Numbered from the stretch's first letter, positions 1 through 7,334 are shown. The stretch: DNA of 64,000 nucleotides from MFD04716-140 sp963703125 (GCA_963703125.1 OY969790.1:1426001-1490000); one strand, 5' to 3'. Notes: generated by a model not told the origin, from the letters alone. Program-made: numbers and translations.

Positions 1-65
1 TTATTTACAATTACTTGCCCAAGGGCTTTTTGCAGGTTGTAAGAATGTAGTACATGTCCAATCAT
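1..65 (-). CDS. Group II intron reverse transcriptase/maturase, N-terminal fragment
   Basis: This is a partial CDS that starts at ATG 65 and leaves the window at base 1. Its first residues are MIGHVLHSYNLQKALGQVIV. This matches the usual start of LtrA-like proteins, an N-terminal helix followed by xxNLxxALxQVxxNKG, which precedes the reverse transcriptase domain. It sits inside the group II intron RNA, just downstream of its domain I blocks, as expected for an intron-encoded protein. Only about 21 residues are visible, so activity and completeness cannot be judged. Confidence 0.7.
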   Translation of the reverse strand, partial: MIGHVLHSYNLQKALGQVIVN

Positions 66-557
66 TCTTGGTTTACATTTTCATTTACCTGTCTTCGTTG
101 CAGAGGGCTATCTCGCGATTCCGTTCCGCATTGAGGACCAATTTACGTTCGGCCCTTCCTTACTCGTGAGACCTCCATTTTTCGAATGGCTCGTTTCCCG
201 CAAGTACTATGACCTCTGCTGACTTCTCAACCGTGCCATCCCGTGACTGTTGAGACCTCCCCAGGTAAGAACATCTTCTCTCACCCGATCCCTGCCGTAT
301 CTACATAGCTACCCTTTTGGTAATCGTTGGGCGTTACAATGATGTGCTTGCTTACCCAAGTAACTATGCCTCCGTATACGGTTCCTGTTCGTCAGTACCG
401 AGTTTTGTAGTCTCGCTTCCTTCAGATGTAACTTCGCAGTTACCACCCTTGCGACTTACTAATGGTTCGAGGCGTTACCCCCGCCCATAAGGGACTTGCA
501 CCCTCTAGATTAATTAACTACATTTCTGTAGTTAAAAGATGCCCATGCTGGGCACAC
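1..557 (-). mobile_element. Group II intron, 5' part (domain I RNA and start of its ORF)
   Basis: Read on the minus strand, the segment begins with GTGTGCCCAGCATGGGC, which matches the GUGYG 5' end of bacterial group II introns. It then carries blocks I recognise from domain I: CTAGAGGGTGCAAGTCCC, TCTGAAGGAAGC, GACGAACAG, TTCTTACC, AGTCAGCAGAGGTCATAGTA and GGAAGGGCCGAAC. The intron-encoded ORF starts just after these, at 65. Domains II-VI lie outside the window, so the structural class cannot be assigned. The 5' splice boundary is placed at 557/558, with 5' exon ...CCGATGT. A boundary 2 nt away is possible because of the GTGTGTG repeat. Confidence 0.85.
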
Positions 558-682
558 ACATCGGTTTGGCAATATGGCGGGTGATGAGTAAGTATAAAGT
601 TTTATTCTTCGCAATCACGTTTGGTCATGGTGGACAATGACGTTTTCAAAAGCCGCCACTGGTTATAGCCAAACGTTGTAGG
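558..682. repeat. attC-like imperfect palindrome interrupted by the group II intron
   Basis: The left arm ACATCGGTTTGGCAATATGG (558-577) pairs imperfectly with the right arm at 653-678, which ends in ACGTTGTAGG. The outermost left-arm bases (expected CCAAC by comparison with 4643-4671) are missing because the intron begins exactly there. This is the first of a series of palindromes between the single-gene units. Confidence 0.6.
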
Positions 683-739
683 TAAGCTTGGCATAACGAA
701 CACTTTAAATACACCATAAAAAAGAATAATATACATGAT

Positions 740-1117
740 ATGAGAAAGAATTTTAATAGTAAAAGAGCACCGATGATGAGTGACGCATTTCCTCATGCCG
801 TAATTGCCGATAACTTAATATTTATTTCAGGTACACCTGGATTCAACCCTTCCACTGGACAAATCATCAGTTCAGACTTTGAAGAACAGTTAAGACAAAG
901 CTTTACCAATATTAAGTCGATTCTCGAAGACGCGGGATCTGATATATCGAAAGTTATAAAGACGACTATTTTTATGGTGTCAGGTAATGACTTCGCAATC
1001 ATTAACAAGGTTTACAAAGAGTTCTTTTCAGAAAATCCTCCGGCGAGAACAACCCCTCAAGTTATGCCATTTCCTGCAGGAATATTGGTATCCGTTGAAT
1101 GTATAGCTCAAACTTGA
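740..1117 (+). CDS. RidA family protein (reactive imine/enamine deaminase)
   Basis: The 125-aa protein has the full YjgF/YER057c/UK114 fold length. RidA proteins hydrolyse 2-aminoacrylate-type enamines and imines released by PLP enzymes. The signature segment NPPARTTPQVMPFPAG holds the family arginine (R103), and VECIAQT is the typical C-terminal strand. ATG 740 is chosen because residues 1-20 align with the normal RidA N-terminus. The internal ATG at 776 would cut into the first strand. It has no signal peptide, so it is cytoplasmic. It is the first complete gene of the plus-strand unit series and is followed by a palindrome. Confidence 0.9.
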   Translation: MRKNFNSKRAPMMSDAFPHAVIADNLIFISGTPGFNPSTGQIISSDFEEQLRQSFTNIKSILEDAGSDISKVIKTTIFMVSGNDFAIINKVYKEFFSENPPARTTPQVMPFPAGILVSVECIAQT

Positions 1118-1136
1118 CAAAGTCAAAATAAAAGCA

Positions 1137-1270
1137 ACCGCTAACATAACCTATAATTAATTGCTTGGCGATTTGTCTGTTCAAAAATCCTAACGGATTT
1201 TCTACTCCTGCGTTGACTTCCTATCTTTAGGCTTATATGCCGCATCTAACCATAGCTTTAACGTTGGCAA
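1137..1270. repeat. attC-like imperfect palindrome after the ridA unit
   Basis: The left arm begins CCGCTAACATAACCTAT (1138-1154) and the right arm ends CATAGCTTTAACGTTGGCAA (1251-1270). Pairing of the arms is imperfect, but the CTAAC/GTTGG ends, CTAT, TTA, TGC and GGC blocks match in order. An internal hairpin AATCCTAACGGATT lies at 1186-1199. Confidence 0.5.
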
Positions 1271-1312
1271 CAAGCTAAAGAAACATCGTACTGAAATTGA
1301 AAATGCTGTAAA

Positions 1313-1691
1313 ATGACGAAAATTATTTCAAGTCCAAATTTTGGGAACTCACCGAAAATGGAGTTTAAAAGAATTCAATATTGCCTTTGCAAGAGGAAAC
1401 GTGGTATTTAATATCGAAAGTGTAACGGACGACATTGTTTGGAGTATAATTGGCGACAGAAAAATCGAGGGAAAAGAAAAATTTACGGAGGAATTGGAAA
1501 AAATGAAATCCGAAAAGGCGAAGAACGAGTTAATAATTGACCAAATCTTGTCGCACGGAAAAGAAGGAGCAACAAACGGAATTATGAAAATGCCCAATGG
1601 AAAAAAATATGCATTCTCGGACTTTTACAAATTTAAAGGAGCAAAAAGTGCGATAATAAAATCAATAACATCTTACGTAATTGAAATTTAA
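1313..1691 (+). pseudogene. NTF2-like (SnoaL-type) protein, frameshifted near its N-terminus
   Basis: ATG 1313 opens MTKIISSPNFGNSPKMEF, the usual start of a small NTF2-like family common in Bacteroidota. The body continues in another frame as SLKEFNIAFARGNVVFNIESVTDDIVWSIIGD, to a stop at 1691. The +1 shift falls in the TTTAAAA stretch near 1362-1368 and amounts to one extra base. Without it the protein would be about 126 aa, the usual length. A TTG at 1341 could start the second frame but would lose the conserved N-terminus. The specific substrate or role is unknown. Sequencing error in a homopolymer is possible. Confidence 0.65.
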
Positions 1692-1726
1692 GCTGCACAA
1701 GGTCAATAACCTTTGATTTAAGAAAA

Positions 1727-2118
1727 ATGAAACCGGAAATAGAAGATTATAACAAAAAACAAGAATTGGAGGACAAGGAAATCTGCAATTTACTTGCTCT
1801 GATTATAGAAAGGGAACTGACCGATGCAGAAAGCAAAATTTGGCACGGACACCCAGTTTGGTTTTTGGATGGAAATCCAATTGTTGGTTACAGCAGACAA
1901 AAAAAGGATTAAGATTAATGTTTTGGAGCGGAGCTGGCTTTGATGAAAAAGACTTGGACATTCGTGGAAAAAAATTTAAGGATGCTTCTATTTTTTACAA
2001 TTCAGCCATAGAAGTCGAAGAAATGAAATTAAAACGATGGCTCAAAAAATCAACAGAAATTCAATGGGATTATAAAAACATCGTTAAAAGAAAAGGGCAT
2101 CTCGAACGATTAAAATAA
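1727..2118 (+). pseudogene. DUF1801 family protein, frameshifted in an A7 run
   Basis: The first frame, MKPEIEDYNKKQELEDKEIC..., reaches WHGHPVWFLDGNPIVGYSRQKK and stops at 1912. The other frame continues without a gap as GLRLMFWSGAGFDEKDL...LERLK to 2118. The joined 130-aa protein has the DUF1801 (YdhG-like) pattern IWHxHPVWFxxGNPIVGY...MFWSGA. The break is in CAAAAAAAGG at 1899-1905, where eight A would restore the frame. Biochemical function of the family is not established. It sits only 35 nt after the NTF2-like gene, with no palindrome between them. Confidence 0.7.
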
Positions 2119-2468
2119 AAAGCCAGTTGCCAACAACGTATCCTATGAAAAGCCCTAGTCCAGTTCTTTAAAGTTACTATTTAATTTTTACCTACCTCAT
2201 AATATTGTTTTTGGGGTGTTGAATCGTTGATAATTCCGTCAGGATTATTAACCATTCAATACCATATAACTTGCTCCGCATCCTATGTGTGATACACCTG
2301 TTTTTAGGGTTCACCGGTATCTGTATGATCATAAGCTATAATAGACCTGGCCATTGGCTATAAATATGTGGTCACGATTGTTGGGGCCACCCACGGTGTT
2401 CTGTGGTACAGGTCCGACTACTGTTTTGTGAGCTTTGTTATGGTTGTTTCTTATTGTTCCCTTTATTA

Positions 2469-2630
2469 TTATATCACCCCTATCGTATAGGGAACCCCTG
2501 TTTTTATGACCGCCAAGGTCCTGCTCAAAAGCTTTCTCGCTACTTTGACGATGATGCTCTTTACGTTGTTGCCCAGATGCTTTCTGTAATAGGCCTGCAT
2601 CACAGGGTCGGTGCGTATGGCCTGCCAAGC
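2469..2630 (-). pseudogene. IS110-family transposase, C-terminal remnant
   Basis: The minus-strand reading AWQAIRTDPVMQAYYRKHLG...SIIVKVARKLLSRTLAVIKTG matches the C-terminal domain of IS110/IS1111 transposases (DPxxxAYYxRK, AxVAxARKLLxxxxxVxKxG). The N-terminal RuvC-like DEDD domain is absent. The homology stops at the edge of the 118-bp repeat starting at 2631. This is a non-functional fragment inside the array. Confidence 0.65.
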
Positions 2631-2748
2631 GGCCTTCTTGGCGAACCATGGCAAGGGACAAGGGGTAGTCCACATTCCCTTCCCATGGTTGAAAGGATTT
2701 TGCTATATTTCCATAAAAATGAGCGGATTTCACATAGCACGGCGTTAG
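2631..2748. repeat. 118-bp repeat, copy A
   Basis: This segment matches 5067-5184 at 111 of 118 positions by direct comparison, with no gaps. It includes TTGGCGAACCATGGCAAGG and CCCTTCCCATGGTTGAAAGG and ends in the GGCGTTAG box. Each copy directly precedes a DUF1801 gene. Both copies form the right-hand end of a palindrome. Confidence 0.85.
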
Positions 2749-2788
2749 TGGCAAGCAAGACAGACACCGAGATACCATGACTTGACAT

Positions 2789-3277
2789 ATGAGCAGAGAA
2801 CAGACAAAAGACCTTCTGAAATTTATAAAACCATTTGGTAACGAAATCACCGAATTAGTAATGTGGTTGCGGGAATTCGTTTGGAACCTATATCCTCAGA
2901 CTAATGAGTTAATCTACGACAACTATAACGCAGTTGCATTTGGTTGGTCACCGACCGACAAAGTTGGACACACCTTTTGTTCTATTGCAATCGGACGGAC
3001 AAGTAAAAATGTTCATTTTGGCTTTTATTGGGGTAGCGAACTTTCTGACCCGGACAAAATCTTCTTGGGACAAGGCAATCAGTATCGCTACATTCTTGTG
3101 ACTGACAAGAATAAGTTTCCAAAAACATACATAAAAAAACTTATAAAGGAGGCATACACCAACTCACTTTCAAAAGTAAAGGACAAAAAACAAATCTTGC
3201 AAGGACAGACTATTGTGAAGTCAATTTCTGCAAAAAAACGAGAAAATAAAACATCGACTAAGACAAAAAAGAAATAA
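2789..3277 (+). CDS. DUF1801 domain-containing protein
   Basis: The 162-aa protein has the DUF1801 core, with an N-terminal helical part (LLKFIKPFGNEITELVMWLREFVWNLYP) followed by a beta-rich half (NAVAFGWSPTD, FCSIAIGRTSKNVHFGFYWG). The C-terminal 20 residues are a basic low-complexity tail (KKRENKTSTKTKKK). It has no signal peptide. Family function is unknown. Start ATG 2789 is the first in frame after the GTTAG box at 2744-2748. It is the second of three DUF1801 genes in the array and not a close duplicate of the others. Confidence 0.8.
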   Translation: MSREQTKDLLKFIKPFGNEITELVMWLREFVWNLYPQTNELIYDNYNAVAFGWSPTDKVGHTFCSIAIGRTSKNVHFGFYWGSELSDPDKIFLGQGNQYRYILVTDKNKFPKTYIKKLIKEAYTNSLSKVKDKKQILQGQTIVKSISAKKRENKTSTKTKKK

Positions 3278-3302
3278 TCGGTCGACAACAAAAAATGCCA
3301 GC

Positions 3303-3432
3303 CACTAACGGCAAGTTTGCGCTATGCTGGCATTGTAGTAAATTTGATGTGCGATTTTTTAAATAATCATTTGCCTGGGCAGACAACTCCTTCTCTGAAA
3401 ACCCCACATCGCAAACTTGCAAAACGTTGGCA
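3303..3432. repeat. attC-like palindrome after the DUF1801 unit
   Basis: The left arm CACTAACGGCAAGTTTGCG (3303-3321) and right arm CGCAAACTTGC...AACGTTGGC (3410-3432) share an exact 11-bp inverted repeat (3311-3321 with 3410-3420), flanked by CTAACG and CGTTGG. The central loop is about 88 nt. This is the clearest example of the series. Confidence 0.75.
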
Positions 3433-3538
3433 AACATTAAAAAAACGACACCTCACAGATAAATTATTTATAATAATGTGATTTTTTCTTCTTTCTTGCG
3501 AATAATGTATATGATATTAATGTAATATGACTTGACTA

Positions 3539-4057
3539 ATGGATAAGGAGAAGTTCATTCAGATATTAAACGAGAATAAATGGGTTTTATACAAAGTCAT
3601 AAATACCTATTGTAAAGATTCAGATGATAGAAAAGACTTGGAACAAGAAATATTAATTCAATTATGGAAATCCTTTGAATCGTATAATAGTCAATATAAA
3701 ATATCAACATGGATATACAAAATTGCAATGAATGTTTCAATATCTTTTTATCGGAATAACATAAATAGAAAATCAAGGACTTCTCCAATAAGTGAATCTA
3801 TATTTCAAGTTGCCGACCAAATTGAAATTTCTGTATCAGCTGACGAAGAAAGAAAATTCCTATACGATTTTATTAATCAACTTGATGAGTTTAACAAGGA
3901 AATACTAGTTCTTTATTTAGATAATCATAGCTATAAGGAAATATCCGAAATTGTTGGTATTACAGAAAGTAACGTGGGAACTAAGATTAACAGGATAAAA
4001 AATAAATTACAAGAAAATTATATTAAACTTAACAATATTAGCCATGGAATTAGATGA
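3539..4057 (+). CDS. ECF-type RNA polymerase sigma factor
   Basis: The 172-aa sigma-70 family protein contains region 2 (about residues 10-75), including DRKDLEQEILIQLWKSFESY and STWIYKIAMNVSISFYR. Region 4 (about 110-165) has NKEILVLYLDNHSYKEISEIVGITESNVGTKINRIKNKL as its helix-turn-helix. It recognises promoters of an unknown regulon. Its last 14 nt overlap the next gene, which encodes a membrane protein, so the two are probably one cassette with a sigma/regulator pair. A transcription factor is unusual cargo beside the enzymes and DUF proteins of this array. Confidence 0.9.
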   Translation: MDKEKFIQILNENKWVLYKVINTYCKDSDDRKDLEQEILIQLWKSFESYNSQYKISTWIYKIAMNVSISFYRNNINRKSRTSPISESIFQVADQIEISVSADEERKFLYDFINQLDEFNKEILVLYLDNHSYKEISEIVGITESNVGTKINRIKNKLQENYIKLNNISHGIR

Positions 4058-4637
4058 TTTAAAAAATATTTGGTTAAAAGAAAAAATGGAACTAGAAAGT
4101 AGAATTGTTCTCAATGAGAAGTTAGTGAAAGAATTGACATTTAATAAATCTAAGAGTTCATTTTATAAGTTAATAAAGATTGCAATATTAGGTCGTAATC
4201 TTGCTCTTGTATATATGATAATTTCAATAATTTTAGCTTTAAAGGTATTTTATGAATTTGAGTATAGCATTCCTGCTTTTATTGGTGCAGGTGCTATGTT
4301 GTTTTCGTTTTTTCAACATATCTCTCTAGATAAACCTGATTTTAATAAAATGAATACGATAGAGTTACAAAGAGCTATTTGTCATTTTAGAATTCATACT
4401 TCAAAGTACTCAAAATATGACATTTCAATAGTGTGTTTATGGTTTTTGACAGTAGTTCCTATATATTTCAAATTTATCCTTAATATTAATATCCCGCTAA
4501 TTCCTTTATATTCTATTATTACCTCATTGATTGTTTTAACATTTGTGTTTTCAAAATACATTTATAAAAAATGGGATAATCAATTAAAAGAAAATGAAGA
4601 ACAATTAAATTTAATAATGGAATTTGAAAAAAATTAA
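4044..4637 (+). CDS. Membrane protein, probable partner of the ECF sigma factor
   Basis: The 197-aa protein has an acidic/basic cytoplasmic N-terminus (MELDDLKNIWLKEKMELESRI). About four membrane segments follow: residues 50-68, 75-92, 130-147 and 150-170. The C-terminus is charged. The N-terminal LxxIW pattern is common in membrane proteins encoded next to ECF sigma factors in Bacteroidota. It starts inside the sigma gene (14-nt overlap), implying coupled translation. An anti-sigma role is inferred from this position only, and no zinc-finger anti-sigma motif is visible. Confidence 0.7.
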   Translation: MELDDLKNIWLKEKMELESRIVLNEKLVKELTFNKSKSSFYKLIKIAILGRNLALVYMIISIILALKVFYEFEYSIPAFIGAGAMLFSFFQHISLDKPDFNKMNTIELQRAICHFRIHTSKYSKYDISIVCLWFLTVVPIYFKFILNINIPLIPLYSIITSLIVLTFVFSKYIYKKWDNQLKENEEQLNLIMEFEKN

Positions 4638-4642
4638 CTTTT

Positions 4643-4772
4643 GCCAACATCGGGTCATAGCCAATAGCGGGGGTTGTAGGTTATTCATCACCTCGTCTCG
4701 CAGGTAGTTTCTACCTTGTGGGATAGGGTAGTGTCTCCGAAGTCCGCTACTGGCCATACCCACAAACGATGA
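4643..4772. repeat. attC-like palindrome after the sigma/membrane-protein unit
   Basis: The left arm GCCAACATCGGGTCATAGCC (4643-4662) continues as AATAGCGGG. It pairs imperfectly with 4743-4772 (TCCGCTACTGGCCATACCCA...CGATGATG). Its left arm resembles that of the intron-interrupted site at 558, sharing ACATCGG, GCCAAT and GCGGG. Confidence 0.65.
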
Positions 4773-4906
4773 TGTCGCACTATTCATATTCATATCTATT
4801 GTTTTTAAAGGTATTCATGTGTTCGCTACGCTCGTGACGGCTACGGCGACCCTAAGTGCTACATCTCGTACCTCGATTCCCGCACCAAGGGAAATGCGAC
4901 ATCATC
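4768..4906. repeat. Palindrome with 12-bp perfect arms and no ORF
   Basis: GATGATGTCGCA (4768-4779) is exactly repeated in inverted form as TGCGACATCATC (4895-4906). The interior carries one copy of a second repeat family (4811-4892). No credible gene lies between this and the neighbouring palindromes. Confidence 0.7.
4811..4892. repeat. Second repeat family, copy 1
   Basis: This copy resembles 6299-6382. Both run GT(A)TTCGCT(A/G)CGCTCG, then a GGCTACGGCGACC/AGCTGAAGCTGACC block, then a CATxxTxCxTAC block, and end in CCCGCACCA(A/C)GGGAAATG. Similarity is moderate, with conserved ends. Confidence 0.5.
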
Positions 4907-5184
4907 GCCGCGCTATGCCGGATCGCCGAACCCGTAGGACAAGGGACTTTTTTGCCAAGAACGCCGCCAAGGCTTTTCAACAAGATATATCAATAGCTAT
5001 ATGCAATACGGTACGCACATTTTTATTCCCAATACACCAAAATCCACAAGGTACGGCCGCCTGCGCGGCCTCCTTGGCGAACCATGGCAAGGTACAAAGG
5101 GTAGTCCACATTCCCTTCCCATGGTTGAAAGGATTTTGCTATATTTCCATAAAAATGCGCCGACTTCACATAGCGCGGCGTTAG
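4907..5184. repeat. Palindrome with 11-bp perfect arms ending in the 118-bp repeat
   Basis: GCCGCGCTATG (4907-4917) is inverted exactly as CATAGCGCGGC (5169-5179), followed by the GTTAG box (5180-5184). The right part is copy B of the 118-bp repeat. With the two preceding palindromes it forms a 540-bp stretch of tandem sites without genes. Confidence 0.65.
5067..5184. repeat. 118-bp repeat, copy B
   Basis: This copy is 111/118 identical to 2631-2748. The differences cluster at the ends and in the GAGCGG/GCGCCG segment, where each copy keeps complementarity with its own left arm. Confidence 0.85.
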
Positions 5185-5222
5185 CCGTCATTGCAAAACG
5201 ACATCATTAAAAGAATAAATAT

Positions 5223-5660
5223 ATGGCGACAAAAAATAAAACGACAGAAACACTAGTCAATGTATTTGACTTCATAAACTCATTTGTGGACAAAGAACAG
5301 AAAAGACAAGATAGCCTTCGTCTTATTGAACTTATGAAAGAATGGTCGGGTTTTGAGCCAAAAATGTGGGGACCGACAATGATTGGATTTGGGTGCTATC
5401 ATTACAAGAATGCAAGTGGCCACAAAGGCGACTCAATGTTAATTGGTTTTTCCCCAAGGAAAAGTGAATTTTCGCTATATGCTACGGCATCAGGAGACGA
5501 CAACAAAAAGCTACTTGACCAACTTGGAAAATTCAAAATGGGCAAAGCTTGTATTTACTTCAAGAAATTGGACGATCTTGATATTGAAACATTAGAAAAA
5601 TTAAGCAAAGCCACCATAAAATATTTAAATGAAAATCACGAATGTGCTTGCAGAGAATAA
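5223..5660 (+). CDS. DUF1801 domain-containing protein
   Basis: The 145-aa protein begins MATKNKTTETLVNVFDFINSFVDKEQKRQDSLRLIELMKEWSG, a start seen in many DUF1801 proteins. It continues with the family core EPKMWGPTMIGFGCYHYKNASGHKGDSMLIGFSPRKSEFSLYA. The end, CACRE, contains two cysteines. It has no signal peptide, and its function is unknown. It is the third DUF1801 gene of the array and of a different subfamily from the other two. It follows copy B of the 118-bp repeat. The next gene starts 47 nt downstream with no palindrome between. Confidence 0.88.
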   Translation: MATKNKTTETLVNVFDFINSFVDKEQKRQDSLRLIELMKEWSGFEPKMWGPTMIGFGCYHYKNASGHKGDSMLIGFSPRKSEFSLYATASGDDNKKLLDQLGKFKMGKACIYFKKLDDLDIETLEKLSKATIKYLNENHECACRE

Positions 5661-5707
5661 TTAATACTAATTGGATAACTTTTTACAGAACAGGAAAAAA
5701 GTAGAAT

Positions 5708-6124
5708 ATGAAACAATACATGATATTAAAGTTAATTGGTTTGGCAATACTGACAATGATAACCTTGGTTATTATTTCATTCCTTGAAGTTGCAGTTTAT
5801 TCTTATCTCATAAGTCCTGGCCAAGAGCAAAGTGTTTATGAAGCACACGCAAATTCTTCTGCACCATATATTTCAGGTATTTTTGGGTTTGTCATTTTCT
5901 TTCTAATCACCAGAAATTGGAACAAAAAAGGATTTCAAAATGTATTCAAATTAGCATTGCTCTTTCCTTTTATTTATGTTCTGTTAGACATAATCATAAT
6001 ATCAGCGTTTGGTGTGAAATGGTCTGACTTCATTTTAATTTTTGTAATTGTAAATACATCAAAATTTCTTGGAAGCTACTTAGGATATAAATTGACAAAA
6101 TTAGAGAAGAACCAGACGATATAA
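5708..6124 (+). CDS. Small membrane protein, unrecognised
   Basis: The 138-aa protein has four predicted membrane segments (about residues 7-30, 53-70, 79-100 and 104-125) separated by short charged loops such as RNWNKKG. It ends in a basic tail (KLTKLEKNQTI). I see no catalytic motif. It may share a unit with the DUF1801 gene 47 nt upstream. It is followed directly by a strong palindrome. Confidence 0.65.
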   Translation: MKQYMILKLIGLAILTMITLVIISFLEVAVYSYLISPGQEQSVYEAHANSSAPYISGIFGFVIFFLITRNWNKKGFQNVFKLALLFPFIYVLLDIIIISAFGVKWSDFILIFVIVNTSKFLGSYLGYKLTKLEKNQTI

Positions 6125-6138
6125 AAGAACAACGAACC

Positions 6139-6267
6139 GTTAACATTGTATAAGTGTAATGCGGGATAAAGTGCTAAAAATGAACAAATTGAATATTAAT
6201 AAACTTATGGTTACACCGAAAGTGAATTCCTCCGAAATCCCGCACTACATTTATATTTGACCGTTGG
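6139..6267. repeat. attC-like palindrome after the small membrane protein
   Basis: The left arm GTTAACATTGTATAAGTGTA (6139-6158) continues ATGCGGGAT. It pairs with ATCCCGCACTACATTTATAT (6237-6256), followed by TTGACCGTTGGGT. About 20 of 28 positions pair. The outer box GTTGGGT fits the GTTRRRY core of integron attC sites. Confidence 0.7.
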
Positions 6268-6493
6268 GTCAAATTAGCTAGGCTGCTTTGAAGCCGTCGT
6301 GTATTCGCTGCGCTCGGAACAGCTGAAGCTGACCTATGTTGCCATACTTTCCTACGCAAAGCCCCGCACCACGGGAAATGTACTCCATGGCCGGGCCAAA
6401 CCAAATCACTTTAATTGCGCAACGAAGTCCTAATTAACCAGCTTTAGCTGCGGTACGTGCTGAACGTAACTACGTTTAGGCCGGCGTTAGCGG
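6268..6493. repeat. Second, ORF-less palindromic stretch
   Basis: This follows directly on the previous palindrome and ends in GGCCGGCGTTAGCGG (6479-6493). It contains copy 2 of the second repeat family (6299-6382) and several short inverted repeats, such as AATTAGCTAGG against CCTAATTAACC. Arm assignment is uncertain. I see no gene in 6125-6651. Confidence 0.4.
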
Positions 6494-6651
6494 AGATGGT
6501 TCAACAACTCTGCATCAAACCTGCATAAAATAGAAAATTATAGAATACAATTTATTCGCAACTTTATTTGACTTGATTAATAGACCCTTTTTTGTTTACA
6601 TCCTGTAACAAATGAACTTGGACGTTCGTCTAAACGAAAACTAGTAATATT

Positions 6652-7179
6652 ATGACTCAAAACAAAAATCTCCCAATAAAAATTGGCTTGGCACTTGGCA
6701 CAACCCTAGGCATGGTGGTGATTAGTATTGGCATCATACGATATAAAACAGGTATGATTCTTCGAAATGAACAAACTTTGAATTATGTGTATTGGACAAT
6801 ATTTGCATTGTCAATATTTTTAGCGGTTTCCCAATTTAGAAAACTTTATGGTTCCTCTTTTTCATTGAGCCAAACAATAAAGATTGGCATTTTAGCAGGA
6901 CTAATGAGTGGAGCTTTATATACTATATACATTGTAATCCTTAACAATTATCTTGTTCCGGATCTTTCTGCTAACATAGTCGAATATTATAAACAAGAAT
7001 TGGCCTCAAATAGCTCAGGATTGTCCAAAGAAGATATTCTCGATTCTATCGCCGTGACAAAATTAAACCCTGCTATCAGAGGCTTAATCTACATTTTCGT
7101 TTGTATGGCTTTCGGAGCTCTATATTCCATATTGAGTACCATAATACTGAAGCGACTCCATATGTTCCGAATTAAATAA
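6652..7179 (+). CDS. DUF4199 domain-containing membrane protein
   Basis: The 175-aa protein has four membrane segments (about 10-27, 43-60, 74-97 and 147-168). Between the last two is a hydrophilic stretch (VEYYKQELASNSSGLSKEDILDSI). This layout and the NxxxxxGxxxGxxxxxxxxxxY-type first helix match DUF4199, a family widespread in Bacteroidota with no known function. ATG 6652 follows an A-rich leader. It is a single-gene unit bounded by palindromes. Confidence 0.82.
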   Translation: MTQNKNLPIKIGLALGTTLGMVVISIGIIRYKTGMILRNEQTLNYVYWTIFALSIFLAVSQFRKLYGSSFSLSQTIKIGILAGLMSGALYTIYIVILNNYLVPDLSANIVEYYKQELASNSSGLSKEDILDSIAVTKLNPAIRGLIYIFVCMAFGALYSILSTIILKRLHMFRIK

Positions 7180-7193
7180 AATTAAAAACCACA

Positions 7194-7334
7194 GCCGCTG
7201 ACAACACGCTAAGCGAGATAGACCGTTAATTACACATCGCAGTTTTTTCTTTATATTTACTTTTCGGTCGCCGAAAATACTCAGCTTTAATCTCGGTCTA
7301 CCATCGCCTAGTGCGAGACCGACCGTTGGCGGTC
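7194..7334. repeat. attC-like palindrome after the DUF4199 unit
   Basis: The left arm GCCGCTGACAACACGCTAAG (7194-7213) continues CGAGATAGACCG. The right arm runs CGGTCTACCATCGCCTAGTG (7294-7313), then CGAGACCGACCGTTGGCGG. Pairing includes TAGACCG/CGGTCTA and CCGC(T/C)(G/A)AC/GTTGGCGG at the outer end. Confidence 0.65.

Larger units (their letters stand above)
2124..2757. repeat. attC-like palindrome with a large insertion between its arms
   Basis: The left arm GTTGCCAACAACGTATCCTA begins at 2125. Its partner at 2736-2757 reads ATAGCACGGCGTTAGTGGCA. The arms share TTGCCA, AACG and CTATG blocks. Between them lie an IS110-type transposase remnant and a 118-bp segment that recurs at 5067-5184. 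An ordinary site in this window is 120-150 bp, so this one appears enlarged by insertion. Confidence 0.45.

Noticed and set aside
100..557. Structured, GC-richer sequence at first suggestive of ribosomal or other structural RNA
   Set aside because: The conserved blocks match domain I of a group II intron on the minus strand and do not resemble 16S or 23S rRNA.
2329..2850. 173-codon minus-strand open frame
   Set aside because: It lies in a different frame from the IS110 remnant and crosses the 118-bp repeat and the start of the DUF1801 gene. The composition is not protein-like.
4819..5184. 121-codon plus-strand open frame
   Set aside because: It runs through palindromes and the 118-bp repeat, has low-complexity Arg/Ala composition and no leader. 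It is a by-product of the repeats.
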